Assembly (NCBI RefSeq): GCF_008831285.2
Contig: NC_045139.1
Location: forward strand, 18,396,354 to 18,460,353
Source: Nymphaea colorata
Lineage: Eukaryota > Streptophyta > Magnoliopsida > Nymphaeales > Nymphaeaceae
Direction of reading: 5' to 3'
DNA: 64,000 bases
Positions 49,551 through 63,372 of the stretch are shown in pieces. The position numbers were made by a program, and so were the translations under genes. The notes under the pieces were generated by a model. It saw only the letters and a program-made list of their open reading frames with translations. It was not told the DNA's origin and searched no databases. Positions within the stretch are counted from its first letter, which is position 1. Each line of letters starts with the position of its first letter.

Positions 49551-51365
49551 TGTTAAGTCCCCAGCCAAATCCCAGGATTCAGCAATCCCAGGATTCAGCA
49601 GTTCCATATTACAGTTCAAGTTCAGAAGTTAGCTCTGGCATGGAACAGCAGCTCTGGTGCTAAAATAGTTCTAGAATGTGCGCCAGAGCTCGAAGTGCAG
49701 CAGCTTTTTTATATGGCAAAAAGAGTTTGCGTCAGTGATTAGCACATGGACTGACGCTGAACCGAGCGCTCCGATGATCTTATCTTAGCATCAGAGCAGT
49801 CCTATTTTGTAGTAATTCCTGCAAATTGCAACACTATCTTAACAGAAACAACGCATCTTCACTTCTCATCGTATTCATAAAGTTCTCTCAACTTCCACTA
49901 GCTTCAACTCTCAAACAAAATAATAGTACCATTGTCACAAAATCGCTTTGATCTGACCAGAGATTGGTTCCAACCCCACCTTCCTCACATCCTTCTGTTG
50001 GTTCCAGCCATGGCAGTGACCACATGTACATGCCAAAGCCCAAAAGCCTAGTGGGCATCACACTACATAAGCAATATAATATATTCTCACAATGATTGTT
50101 TTCAGCGAAGGGACGGGACTCTTGAAAGCACCATATTGAACTGAACTAATTACGATGTTGTTCACCAAATCTACGTAAAAACTAATCAAATATTCAAGTC
50201 CAGTAGTATAACTCTCCGCGCTCGTTTAGCTGATGAATGAGACTTCAATTTGGACACGAAACAGATCTAGTGTGCAACTTATAGGAGTACTTTATTGCCT
50301 TAAATACGTTCACATATGTAGGAGAATGCGTGGTGTGAGAACCAGAAAAACTGTTTCCGTAGTCCTAACATCAAGACCAAGATGCCTTACGCAACATCAT
50401 AAAAGTAGTTTCCTCCGAATCATATCAACGTTTGAAAATGCAACACTCAGACCATATGTCTCTAAAAGATTCTGATATAGAAGACAACAAACCATTTTTC
50501 AATTGCATGTTGAAACGAAACCCAGCTCTGAGATCTTAGAATGTGAATAAGTGGAACCTTGATTCCCCTGCAAATCAGAATTGAGACTATGGCATCACAT
50601 ACTTTTTATCTGCACCAGGGCTCCACCTAGAACCTAGATTTTCTCTGTTTCAATCCTTTTCCCCCCCACCTGCTTCTAAGCCTGTCACATCTTGCTTTGA
50701 AGAAAGGGAAACAATAACCCAGACACCACAAGGGAATTGGTAAGTTCTCTTTAAGAACATTAATTGTATGATATCTTCATTCATATAAGTTTCAATGATA
50801 ATTTAAGACAGGAAATAGAAACGTATCCATGCAAATGGAAAGAGATATTCAAGACGTGGACCAAAGGCGGTCTGAGTTATCCTTTTTCTTTTTATCCCTT
50901 TTCTTTCCATATGCTTTCTTGCAACCGTAAAATCTTTCTGGCTGAAAAAAGAAACAAAGTCTCCAAATACCAAAACGGTGCTCCAAGTTCTCGTTAAGTC
51001 ATCAATTTTGTGAAAATCTACATCCATGCAAGTTTTAACGTTTTGTCAAGGGAAGCAATGGACATATACAGATATGCATACACCAACATATTCGGTAACA
51101 CAGAAAATTCACATGGGCATGAGGTTGCATCGAAGCATCACATAGAAGTGCCCTCTTACGTGCATATACACGCAGAGCAGCGGCATAGAAAAAATTGGGA
51201 ATCATTAAAATGAATATTATCATTAAGAAGTTTGAAAAAATGTTAAACGGACAGATCAACAGAGGCATGCCTAACCATGATTAACCAGAAAAGGATGGTA
51301 GGAGGTACGTCAAATGACCTTGCATCCACTAAATTCTATAATGTGCCTTTGCAGATGATTTTCTT

Positions 51366-52881
51366 TCAGATACCTTTCAGAATGGAGAAATCAGACGATC
51401 CAACTGAGTCTACAAAACCTTTCACTGAGAGATCAGGCATGACAACGTCCTTACTGAGCAATTCATGATCTACAAATAACACAACGACGGTTATATCATC
51501 ATGGAAGAAGCGCCGAACCCCCTTTTCAACCTTTTTCAGATCCTGGTACCTCATTTCCCTCTTCCTGGCTGCTTCTTTCAAAGCTATCCTTATAAGCCTC
51601 CTTGCAATGCCCTTATTATATACATTCAAACACCCCAAAAACAATTAGCATTTTAACATAATAAAACAACTAAGTAGAATGATTGCCTTGGTAACTTGGG
51701 TGAAGTCCATTTAGAAGACATGAACTAATCAAGTCAGACAAAGGCCTTTCTGGGTGTGGCGAGTCATAAATGCACTCAACCAAAGCAGAAAGTCCAAGCC
51801 TTGCCCTAGCTCCTAATTGGACTTTCTTCAGAAAGTTTACATAACCAAATAACCAAGGAAACAGACTGATCATGCATTTATTGCCAAAAAAAAAAAAAAA
51901 AAAAACTTACTTTTCTAGGATATGCATACACAATTTCAACAGCTTGCTGATTTGTCAGGTGTTCCCAAAGGCCATCTGATGCAAATATTAAAAATTTATC
52001 TTGAGGTCGTATAACTCTAGTACGTATGGATGGTTCAGCAGATAATACAGGACGACGAAGTGGTCCTGCAAGCTGGAACCGAGGAAATGATGGATCAACA
52101 ATGAACTCCGGCCTCTTCAGATATGCATCCCCAATAGATCTAGACACCTATAGGATCCAAATGTTTGGAAACAAATAAGTAATCTTAGAAGTGCAAAGAA
52201 TATCAAAATCAAGTATTTCCTATTCACTAGCACACCAAGACATGACGGGCTTGGATTTGTTACCAAAACTACATGCATGGATCAGATGCAAGCAACAAAT
52301 AAGAACGAAAGAAGCAAAAGTAAGTGCAAGGAAGTGGTTTATTGTCAAGAAACAACCATGGCATTACCATAACAATTGAAGAAATCAAACTGGGATTCAG
52401 AATCGTCCTTGTTCATATTTCATCACTCTTGACCAAGCATGACCAGACTTCTGATGTAATTCGCGTGAGTGATTTTGGCCCTTTGAAGGAAAAAAAAAAG
52501 AGGCTAAGTGAGAAAGTGAGTCAGCATGACTCTCACACTCCTTTACCTCCACAACATTGGCCTTTTAAAAGCTCTTTCCATATGAAGCTTCCCAGCTCAA
52601 GAATATTTCTTGTACTTCTAACTAGTTCCTGGGCTGATTGCTTTCGATTAAACAATTCAGCTAAATAACACGGACTGTTAGAAAACTAGAAAAGGGTCAC
52701 CGCACCCAAGTAGACACAACTTCGGTGCGGGTGCAATAACAAACAAATTGCTTTCTTTTTCATTGAATCATTGATAGATCATAGCTTGTTAATCGTTTAA
52801 GTGCTAGTCTTTTACACACACACATACATGAATCATTGATAAATCATAGATTGTTAATTGTTAAGTGCTAGTCTTTTGTGT

Positions 52882-52925
<44 letters not shown>

Positions 52926-55900
52926 CCTCGCTGCATTCGCACCTGTGTGACAAAGGTTCTTGGATGCATACCAACATATTTACCTATATTTTCTTAATGA
53001 TGTCTACATGGATGTAGTGTCCGTTTTCTTTCTGAAATAAGCTGAAGCCACATTTTCTGTGGCAGAAAGAATGCAGGAAAGGATGCCAACAACTAGCTGG
53101 AAATATGTTTTAAGATCCCTCCTTTAGCCTAAGACTACTAATCCTACTAATAGATGTTGTTCAGGAGCCGGAACCTGGGACTAAAGTTGATATTTAAGGG
53201 TTTAAAGTTAGTCAAACTACTTGAACAGCATTTTTCATTAAATAGGTAGGTTTTCGACTCTTATCAAATTACATTACGATGTACACCTTTCTTCTTAAAA
53301 ACATAACAGAAACATCCATTACAACACTTAGAGTTCCATACAGAACTGTAAGGTGGCGACTGTCAGAATGCTACTCTTATGCTGTCTGATCCTGCAGATG
53401 TGTTTGGCAAGATTCATAATCTGTCAATCAACTGCTGGTTTGTGCAGATTCAACATAAAAACATGATTTCATGAGCTTCAATGTAATCCTTATAAGCCTA
53501 GACAAATGTTGAAATCAGACAATGCAAGAGTCGGATTCTGACAAAGTCTATGCAATCATGAAGTGCACGGTTAAAAATTTTTTGACAAATAAAGATGACA
53601 GGACTCTCTCCCTCAAAAGCCAAATATGATAAAGACCAATGTTCCGAGTGTAACATGTAGTCAGTTAAAAACAATTTTGCCAACACCAAGTCAGACCAGA
53701 ACTCGTTGATATTCTGTTTTTATTTTTACATTTTCCAAATCCCACCTCATGGGCGTGATTTTCAGATCCAAAAAAGTTACAAATCTATAAACCTTTATAT
53801 TTTTTAAATGTATAAAAAAGTCAGTAGGGGTTGAAAAATAAGCACTTAACTTTTTAGCTTATAAAATTCATCTAAAACCTCCACAAAAGATGACTGCTTT
53901 GTTGGTTTCTGTATTTTTATAAGATCACATCATCTCTGTGTGTGTGCATGCTATGAACATGACTTTGATTACAATGAGAATCGTGACAGTAAAAAACGGC
54001 AAAGCCAAAATACTCGAACAACACATCTGAAGCATTATCAGTCTTGGTATTCCTGGTAGGTAGACTTCAGGGAAATCTTCTACACTTAGTATGCTAGATC
54101 CTGACTTATTACACAACTGAACTGAATGTCATCTTAAGACAAAAGTGCTTTAGAATATGATCATGACCAATGAGCGCGCGCGCGCGCACATGCACACACT
54201 CAGGTTATTTATAGTCATTTCTGAAACTTACCTTAGTAAATATGCTTTCACCTTTGGGGCTTAGTTGGGTTCTGCAGCTTCTGTTTGTATTCCACACACA
54301 CACACACACACGTGTGTGTGGAATACAAACAGAAGCTGCAGAACCCAACTAAGCCCCAAAGGTGAAAGCATATTTACTAAGGTAAGTTTCAGAAATGACT
54401 ATAAATAACCTGAGACAACTGGAATGTTGTACAAAAAACCACCAATAGACACAAACCTGAATGATGCCTTTAACACGCCACACCCCCTGCTTCTGCACAA
54501 CAATTTGTGAATCATCAGGATGCAAGGACCTCAGCTCCTGCCTGACTTCCTCCATACTTGCATTATGATCTTGAGTCAGCTGTTCTGCAATAATATTACC
54601 AGACCTACCTAAACAACCAAGAACTGCACGAGAATCACCAAGATTGGCAACACATAATGTTTTGTTCCATATAACTCCCACCAAACAACATGAGCCAGTG
54701 GCTGCAATCGACGGTTTTATTGCTGCAGATCGTCGAACAAGAGAGAGAAATCCAGCTTCAGTAGCAGAAAATGCATTTCGAAGAACATCTTCACTTATTG
54801 ATCCATTTTCTCGAGCAATTCCTGTAGGACAAACAAGATACTGATTTCGAAGCTAAAAATTTCACAAACACGTAACAGCAAAAAGGAGAAAATGAAGTCA
54901 TTTGAGCCGAAAATATATGAAGATATTAAGCAAACAAAAAAATCAACAAGTACTTGATTCTAAAGATCCAGATAAAATTTAACCCTTGGTTATGAAAAAC
55001 ATATAATTAGTTCACATCAACCCGAAATGTGATCACTTGTGTCACAAGATAAAGTGACCAGCCCTTGTTATATTCTCATCCTTACAAAATCTAAAATTGA
55101 ACATTATGGAGAAAGAGACAACAGAGAGAACTTTTTTTGGGAGGGACAAGACATTTCAGACGGCTTACTAATGAATACGTTAATATACAAAACTGATTCA
55201 AAATTTTATTTAGCTTAACAAGTCTCCAAAACAAACTGGTCTGAATCATCTAGGACCACTGTGCCTGACCAAACTCCACGTCAGCGGCAAAAGAATCCAT
55301 CTGATTTTATAATGTAAGAAAGAACCAACCTCGACAACACCATCACTTACTACTACTACTAGGCCAAGCTAATATTCTCATATGATTCATCAGAGAAACA
55401 TTTCCCTATTATGTAGGCAGAGAGACTAGAAGTGTCAATCTCAAACCAGATTGAGACAAGCTTGCAGTGAGTCACTTATTCTACATGGCAAAAATGTTCT
55501 CATTAATAGTGTTGGCACATCAAATTACCCATTTAGCACTTTCCAAAATGGATCCATTTTCAGGACGCTGATCTAGTCATAGTTGCCAGCACAAAAACCA
55601 AAAGATGGAAGCAGTATGAGAATCGCAAGAAGGAAGCTATCATTTAAAATTTACCGAACTCAGAATGAGAGATGAGATTGGATAAAAAAGTAGGGCATAT
55701 GTTAAACAATTTTGGTTATTGCTAAAGAAACGATAGAAATAATAACTTTAAGAAGAATAAAACATAGAAAATGATATGTGAGTCTAATTTAATAAATACT
55801 CCCAGATATCGTTCTCCATATTTCTTTCAGAAAATTTTACTGGGAAGCTTTTCTAAGATCCTGCTCACCTCAAATAAGTCTTGGGAAGTCAAAAAAATAA

Positions 55901-57648
55901 AAACATACAAATCATGCTGATACATCAATAAGCAAATAAATGGCGAACTGGCTATGATGGTGTTGCATCTTTTTAAGTGGAATCAATAAGCGACCTGACC
56001 TGACATGTTATCTATCTCTCTCTCTCTCTCTCGCTAGTGCCTAGTGTTTTTGTCCATGCACATGGACTAATAATGAGTAGTCTCATCCAGTTGGGTAGTA
56101 CTAGTACCATAGTAGGCATCCTTCCTTGGTAAATACAAACCTTTGTCATGAATATTGCCATATTATGAAAAAAAAACCACAAGAAATTTGAGAAAATAAA
56201 GAAAAATGAAGAAAGGGAAAATTTATGATATTTTGAACAAAGTGACACAATGAAAATCTTGTGCTCTTATTGTGTTTTCCTTCTTTATATTAAATATTAT
56301 TTAATATATTTTCAATTTTTTTATGTTTCTTTTAATACTTTAATAATTATTTTGGATTTAGAACAATATTTTCTTCTTCAGCAAACGCCTCATCTGCTCT
56401 CAATTATGTGAATGTATCTATAGATAGTACAAAGTTAATTTCAATCGCTACCATCCATGTTCTTTGAACAGGAATTAAAGACTAAGGAAGCTTCCCCGCA
56501 TATGTCCATACAAGATTCTTGTGCAAGTATGCAAAACAAACATTCTAATATCTTGGACAAATTGTGTTAAGAATGATATGTCTATTTCAGCAGTCACCAT
56601 AAGGAACCACCATAAAGATCCAGAATCACTGAAAAAGGTTGGAAAAACAAATGCCGTATAAGCACGTGAAAGCTGTCCACGACAAAAGGTTTGTGTTAAG
56701 AATGAAGCATTCTCTCCACATCAAGAAGAAGAAAAGAAGCAAACACACAAGAACAATAAGACTTTCGTGGTTCTGAAAGGTCAAGGTGTTCCTACATCCA
56801 CGGCCTAAGTTTCCACCGTTCGAATCAGACAAATACAAAACATACTGTTTCTCTTAACAAGGAGTCTAGGGCGACAACGCAAAAGTGAAAAAATACAATG
56901 ATACCCCTGACCCACAAAATTACAACAGGGGAAGCCAATCAAATTGCGATAAGGCTCCATACTCTAACAGGTTGGACTAATTTTTCTCTTCCAATGAGAG
57001 GCTATATGGTAACGTAGCTTCCACATTTTTATTTAACCAATCCCAAGGCAAACCAAAGACAATTTTTAGAACTCCAGTCAAATTGATTGTAAGCATGCAC
57101 TTAACTTTGTTAACCATGTCCATCACACATAATCAAGATCTTCCTTAAATATTAACCTAACACGATTGAGTTCAAATTGGGAAAGGATTTTCTGTTGGCG
57201 AAAAGATAGTATCCAATTTCTCCATACTCCATAGTAATAGGAAAAAAACAAACTGAGACTGGTTGGCATGCATAAAACTATGAGGATAACCACATTTTAG
57301 AGACAGAATAAAAACTAAATAACGGGAAAAGGAACACTCAAGGTTTCGGAGCTCACTCATGAGATGAGGAAACAAGTGATCCAAGACGAAGCAGGAAGCC
57401 TCGGGGCCACCATGCCCGTCATATATCCCGACGAACGTCCCGGCGGAACCAGTCTCAACCTGACTATGGTCCTCTATGCGCTCATTAGCCTGGACAACGC
57501 CGATCGAGAACTCCCCAGCAGAGTGTGGGCATAAATCCCGGGACCAGAGGAGTGAGTCGTCGCGATCGTCTTCATCCTTGCTCGAAGGCCTGAACTGAAG
57601 TACCGGGCCGATGCAGGCCGCCGCGGCTCTCGCTAGCCACGAGAACAT
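51366..57648 (-). CDS. PP2C-type protein phosphatase, clade-D-like, four exons, 379 residues
   Basis: Metal-dependent Ser/Thr phosphatase. Exons on the minus strand: 57648-57357, 54821-54457, 52147-51911 and 51611-51366; all joins keep frame, giving 379 residues. PPM motifs in order: [16 protein letters not shown] (metal-binding Asp and DGHGG), [75 protein letters not shown] and [16 protein letters not shown]. The N-terminal [19 protein letters not shown] and the [20 protein letters not shown] block are those of plant clade D, whose members dephosphorylate plasma-membrane H+-ATPase and are inhibited by SAUR proteins; that role is inferred here. The short N terminus [17 protein letters not shown] may be a membrane-binding or targeting segment. 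The donor of exon 3 is followed by about 21 T. Intron 2 holds a perfect inverted repeat. Confidence 0.96.
52882..52925. repeat. Compound (AC)n(AT)n microsatellite in PP2C intron 2
   Basis: About 13 AC units followed by about 8 AT units. The sequence just before it (TGTTAAT...TTAAGTGCTAGTCTTTT) is an imperfect repeat of about 52788-52815. Confidence 0.9.
54172..54188. repeat. Short (GC)n run
   Basis: GAGCGCGCGCGCGCGCAC, seven CG steps in AT-rich intron DNA, just left of the inverted repeat. Confidence 0.9.
54199..54414. repeat. Perfect 103-bp inverted repeat in PP2C intron 2
   Basis: 54199-54301 and 54312-54414 are exact reverse complements over 103 bases, with a 10-base ACACACACAC loop. I compared the arms base by base and saw no mismatch. 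The centre is a CA/GT repeat (CACACAC...GTGTGTG). The right arm ends 42 bases from the exon 2 donor of PP2C. Confidence 0.97.
56010..56032. repeat. (TC)n microsatellite in PP2C intron 1
   Basis: About 10 TC units. Confidence 0.9.
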
Positions 57649-58000
57649 CCCTCATTTCCTCGCTTCAATTCTCCCTTTTCTCTGACGACAGCCGACGACG
57701 TGCGAGAGAAAGCGAACGAGAAGCCAATCGGTCTACTGGAGGAAGAGAAGAGAGGAAGCGCACCAAGCGACGCCGGCCAGAGATCTACAGACGCCGGAGG
57801 CGCTATTGCTCCAGGAGCTTCTGACCGCCGGCGGATTTGCAGAGACCGAAGAGGAGGAAGACGGGCGGAACGAGAGAAGACGCGTGGATCCGCTGGTGCG
57901 CCGTATTTAAAAGGACAGCCCAAATTACGAAACCACCCTTAAGAAAGGAAGCTTCCGTCACTTAGCGTGTGGCGGAAGTTTCGGGGCATGTGAAGAAATT
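57649..58000 (-). promoter_or_regulatory. PP2C 5' UTR and proximal promoter
   Basis: A GC-rich stretch (57650-57905) lies directly upstream of the PP2C start. On the minus strand a TATA-like TTTAAATACGG lies near 57900-57910, which would place the transcription start around 57870 and give a 5' UTR of about 220 bases. Long ORFs here on both strands come from the base composition. Confidence 0.45.
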
Positions 58001-60298
58001 TACCGGGAATCCCGTTATCGGGAAAAAGTAGGCGACCAAAATCTCGCGATAAATAAACCCTCTGCATTTATGACAAACCTAAGGACAAAATTAAAACGCT
58101 TTACTATTTTAATAAAATCCAAGGGAAATACTTTCCTTTTCTTTTTCATCATTTTGAAAAAAGAAAGAAGCACAGATTTACATATTTGTCACAGAAAAAT
58201 TCTCAAAACACGTTTTCCGTTTACATAAACAATAAATCACGGCCCAATTTAAAAGTTAACAATATCCAAAGACAAATCCGAGAGCTTTCTATGGACAAAA
58301 ATTATTAATTCTTGATACAAAATATCCAAAACACTTCATCTCCAGCTCTAATTAAAAACATTTTTTCTTTTAAGACGAATAACTTTGTCATTTTATGTTA
58401 AAAAATAAATGTTTTTGTCAGTATTATATAGGTTTTTATACTTTCTTCTAAAAGTTGTGAGAACAGGTTATACGTAAATAAGACCCCTTCTATAGCTGCA
58501 AAAGTAGAATTTAAAAAAAGTGACTTCCTAAAGTAGGTGAAAAATATTTATCTAATAAAATAGGGGAAGGTCAGCTCTCATATTAGTCACTTCATATGAA
58601 AATCAGTTTAAAAAAATTGAGCTTATTTGTTAAGTTTTAAGTGAGCAAAACTAAATTTTAAAAGGGAGCCAATCACTAAAGCACAAAAAAAAAACCAGAA
58701 TTTAGATATGTCGACAAAACAAACAAACCAAGTTTTCAAAATTCTTTAAAAAAATTGAATCATTTTTGGTTATTTGCCTAAACATTAACCGGCATTTGTA
58801 ATTTTGTTTTCTATTATATCATTTGACCCAAATCAATTTGGTGCAATGGTAGATATACATCGGGGGCGGGTGCGGACCACTGCTATTAAAAGGTCTTACA
58901 ATACACTGTGATGACTCAAAAATTAGATAGGGTGCCCGCGTTAGATGTGATCTTGTGACTCAAGTACCTGTCAGCCAACAAATCCTGACTCCGCCACCGA
59001 TTTGGTAGCGACTCAATTTAATTTCTAGATGATCTAAGGTACCATTTATTATAAAATAATCAAATTTTATTATTCTTAAATATTGAATACACTATATTTT
59101 ACTTATTTTTAATCGTTCAACTAAAGCACTGAATAGTCCAGCCTGGCCGATTTGAATCATTTTTCAACTTGGATAACATTGGTTCCTACCCTCACATATA
59201 ATTATAATATGCTTAGCCACTTGGTTATTGTGAATTTAATATCTTTACTTGGAAAAGTGTACCTAACTTTTGACTTGAATAAAAATATTCATCCATGAAA
59301 GAACCAGCCACGACTAATTGTCCACTAACGCTCTTTGCTTTGAACTTAAGCTCGAATGTGGCTTCAAATTTCAAAAATGATTGGCCCTTTTTATAAAGTT
59401 AGGAAGGTATTGAAGAATGAACGGTGAGGATGGATTTTATTTGAGACATAAAATAAACTCTTGACAAAGTAGATATCTTTTGTTGGCAGGAGACAACTCT
59501 AGAGAACTTTCCTTTGCCGGAGATATTTTGTGACAATAAAGAACTCTAGAACATTTTTTTATGTGATCAAAATGATTATGACCCACATTTATTAGTGTAC
59601 TTTCATCTTGGTGCCGCTCCATTGACTCTATGAAGCTAGATGACATAATATCTATGGAAATTGAACTGATACTATGTCTTTCATCCACAAACTTGACTAG
59701 CTACATTATGCCCTTTGAAGCAGCGCGACATCACTTTTATTTATGTCAATTGAAGGTGTATGTGTGAGTTGCTCGAAAATAATTGTCTTTAAATGAGTTT
59801 TTTTTTTTTTGGAAGCACTACAAAATTATCACAAAAAATTTTGACAATATTGTAAATGTCAATTTTCAAAAACATTGATTTGTGTTAAGGTAGATCGGCT
59901 TTTGAAAATTCAATTGTCAAATGATACAGTGTCAGAGCCACATACGGTGGGGCTCACAAAATATTTTAACATATATGTTAATGTTTTGATATATTTTATT
60001 GTTATATCTCAAAAAAATTGAATGAGTGTCCCACCAGAAAAAATTTCTAGCTTCGCCTAAAGGGTTGTCATTTATCAGCCCTTGGATTGATCCAGAGGGA
60101 TATAAAAAGATACTACTTAAAAGGGTTAAGTTGTAATGACAATTAATGTTATAACATTCAAACTTTGAACTGAATCAGCAAGGTGACGGATCCACCGTTC
60201 AATGGAATCAGTTGTGAATTGGCTTAAAAAATATTAACCAATATATATAAAACATACATATACATATAAAATCTGATTAAAGTGTAAACAAAAATTAA

Positions 60299-60504
60299 AG
60301 GCTGTATTTGGATTTGTGACAGTTAAGTTTTCAATTTGGTGTTTCAACCAGTTTCTAAAACTTGGTATGTGCGTTTACACGGCAAGACAAAAAAACGATA
60401 TTTTCTTATAAATAACGTGTAGGGAGGCACCACTTGAAAATGAGGTGTCATCAAAACTGAGTTTTCTTGTGAAACTAATTTTAGATGTCACTCAAACACA
60501 CCCT
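60299..60504. mobile_element. MITE-like element with AGGSTGTRTTTG ends
   Basis: The left end AGGCTGTATTTGGAT and the inverted right end (AGGGTGTGTTTGAGT read on the minus strand) match at most positions. About 206 bp, no coding capacity. The target duplication is unclear. Confidence 0.45.
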
Positions 60505-60635
60505 AAGTGTCCCTTCAAAATGGCGTTTGAAGGCATCACTCAAACATGCCCAAAATATTAAAAGGATTAAAAGCTACACCCTTCAATTATCATTAGATTT
60601 TATATCGAATCAAATTAAATTAGTTTTGCCTTGAG

Positions 60636-60755
60636 GGATGCAATATAGTTAGTTGGTCGGCATAAGTGTCACACTAACCACACATCATTAATTTGATTTT
60701 TGTGGGTGTTATTTTTCTGCACTACAAACAATAGCATATGTAGTTGAAGAGTGTG
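60636..60755 (+). mobile_element. SINE head, diverged copy
   Basis: ATATAGTTAGTTGGTCGGCA then AATTTGATTTTTGTGGGTGTTATTTTTCTGCACTACAAAC aligns with the copy at 62670-62770, including the shared ACTACAAAC end. Both polymerase III boxes are decayed. Confidence 0.45.
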
Positions 60756-62669
60756 CTAAAGAGGACACTAAATATATAATTAACAAATTTTCAGATATCC
60801 TTGCGGTGACCTGGGTCTCGTAGCTGTCATATATAACTAAACTCAGGTTCACCGAAATCGAATATGTAAATTCAAAGTTTTATATTGAGCTAAGTGAAGT
60901 GCCCCTTGAAGCCCCCACCTATGTACCCCTTGGGTGTACTGTAAGACTACTGAGGTCCCCAAGCAGTCCTAGTGCTTTTGGGAGAAGGAGATTCACCTCA
61001 AACACACTGCAAATTTGAATTAGCTTTGTAGTAAGCAACACCCATATAAAAAGTGACATAACAAGTGTAATAATAATCTTGATAATCGAAACTAACAACA
61101 TTTTTAGACTTCTGGCGAAGCAGGAAATTTTGGTGGAGGGGCACATCTCTTACTTAAGAGAACGAGTGATTGCAGGGTACTGACTCGGGTATGGTGTAAG
61201 CATCATATGAACCTAACTGAACCTAGGTATAACTTAATCAGACCAGCTCCGTTCTAAGGCAGAGTAACCAAACAAATGAGGGGGTCAACCCCTAAGTGGG
61301 GGAGCCCACCAAACACATGACTGCTTTTTCCATGAGTGTGAGAGGTCCTGAACATTGGGTGACTGCTTTTTCTCTCAGTGGTGAGTGGCCTTATACATTG
61401 GAGGTGGAGGCTGAGGTGATGGCGACAATAAGGTCATAACCATGGTGGCCTCTACAAAAAGGCTTTAAAAGATCACACTTTACACTCATTGGATGTGTTT
61501 TTTTGCCATTAACACTAATTTCTACTGCTGCCACCATCCGCATTATTTCCACTTTCATACACTGTGACTAATGTCAATGCCACAGTAACTACCAAACATC
61601 TACTGTTTATGTTTTTCTCCATTCTCACATCACTGGTATCACCATTTCTCCATAACATCACCAATTTTCTGTACCACTATGGCTATTATTGCCGTCACCT
61701 CAAATCACTAGTTCTTGTTTTTACCACGACCGCTTTCACTGCTCTCCTGCTGCCACCGTACTTCCCCTTTCATGTTTCCCTTTTCGAGCTCTTTCTTCCC
61801 GTAGATCATTATTTCTTTTAACGAGTTTTACTTTCAACTACGAACATTACAAAGGGAATACAGAGAGGAAGGTCCGTTACTTTGAAGGAAACGTCATTCA
61901 AGAATGTTGTGTTAAGATTTAGCAGTCATCAATTTTAGGAGCTAAAGCGTTTGTCAACTGACACATCTATTCAAAGGAGTAACACGAATCGAACTGAGAA
62001 TGGATGCTTAGAGTTTAGCGAAGCCCATCAAAGAAAGAGAGGCCGTGGCTGCAGATCGAGTGCTTCCGTGGTGAAAGCTGTAGCTCCTGACTAGAGACTG
62101 CCTCTGATAGGCAAGGACGGAATCAAGCGACAAGAAAGATGCTGTGTCGATGGCAGGAAGGAAGAACAGGATAAAAGACTGTACAACATCTGAGGCCACT
62201 GGTTTTTCTTCGTTTATTCAATGTTAGGACATGAGCTCTAACAATATACAAACTGGACGAGACATCTCCAACTACATTGCATGGAGATCTGGCGACCAAT
62301 ATCATGCCAAACTAAATATGAAATCTGTTTTATCTATTTTCTAAAATAATCAGTGGGTTGCAAATCTATAGCTCCAACTACATTTCATGGTGATCCGCTA
62401 ACAGGTTGGATTACTGGCACCATTTCTTAACAAGTGCTAGGCTTTTTGGTGGAGATTAAATTATCTACAGAGGTTTGGATCATTCTCAAAGAAAATGTTG
62501 CTGTGGACTCACAAAAGGAAGCACTGTTGAGATAATAAATTAATTTCACTACATGGTTGAGGATCAACCATTAAGAGTCCTCATTTTACATTCTCAATAA
62601 ACATCTTGTGAATTCTCATAGGCTTAAGTTGCAAGTGAATCAAAATTTAAGTTGCGAATCACCTCTACC

Positions 62670-62770
62670 CAAAAGGTGTAGCATAGCTGGTTTGGCTTGC
62701 GGCAAGTGGTAGTTCAATCATCAATTTGATTCTTATGGGTGTTACTCCTCTATACTACAAACTACTCTTT
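62670..62770 (+). mobile_element. SINE head with intact A box
   Basis: TAGCATAGCTGG (62679-62690) fits the A-box consensus TRGCNNAGYNGG exactly. About 35 bases later comes CAATTTGATTCTT, a weak B box, then ATGGGTGTTACTCCT, as in the SINE at 33041. Confidence 0.55.
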
Positions 62771-63196
62771 TGTTCATGATGGCAGCAGTGTCACAAGCTT
62801 TCAAAATCATAACGGGATGTTTACTGTGACTCTCGATCAAATGGTAATTAGAGGCAATTAAAATTTCTAAGTTTGGATCCGAATCGCGATCTTTCTTATG
62901 ATAATAGAAATCAAATTGATTCAGTTCAGCCTCAAGAGTACTTGTTTCAAGGACGCCGATGTATGTTCCATGACAAAACTAGAGTAAGAGTGGGAGACTT
63001 CAACAACTTCTTTTAATGTTAGCATTCTTAGAAACATGTATGATGCTCAAGAACAGAAAAAAAAAAATCCATGGAGTTCGAAGTGGTTTCTTTTCCTTTC
63101 TACTTTTTATAGGAGATTTGGACTTGAAAGAATTTGAAGTTATCAGAGGAGAAAAAGGTGGTCTTTTAGGAGCTCATGATCATGAATGCAAACATC

Positions 63197-63372
63197 CAGT
63201 GGCCGAGCCAGAAATTTCTTGTTGAATGGCACTCCAAGTTTAAATGCCAAATTTTAAGGGAGACTCATACATAAAAATAAAAGTTAATGAAGTTTATATA
63301 TGTAAATAATGTAAATTTAGTGGGCTAGTGTGGGCAATTGCCCACACCAGCTACAACGTGGCTCCACCACTG
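63197..63372. mobile_element. MITE-like element, hAT-like ends CAGTGG..GAGCCA
   Basis: Starts CAGTGGCCGAGCCAG and ends CTCCACCACTG, which reads CAGTGGTGGAGCCA on the other strand. 176 bp, AT-rich inside, with the 20-bp palindrome GTGTGGGCAATTGCCCACAC at 63328-63347. The flanks CAAACATC and CAGACTCT match at only four of eight positions, so the target duplication is not convincing. Confidence 0.55.

Larger units (their letters stand above)
48386..51365. other. Intergenic stretch between the STIG1-like and PP2C genes
   Basis: Apart from the STIG1-like promoter at its left end, it contains a repeat-family copy at 49331-49550 and a short repeated phrase (ATCCCAGGATTCAGCA, twice near 49567-49603). 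The small ORFs have no recognisable motifs. The last several hundred bases are probably the PP2C 3' UTR (minus strand). Confidence 0.45.

Noticed and set aside
57633-57942. ORFs on both strands just upstream of PP2C
   Set aside because: Arg/Ser/Pro-rich by base composition; they cover the PP2C 5' UTR and promoter.
58846-59000. Possible tRNA gene or SINE head (TGGTGCAATGGTAG)
   Set aside because: Resembles a tRNA 5' arm, but no acceptor-stem pairing or B box at the right distance was found.
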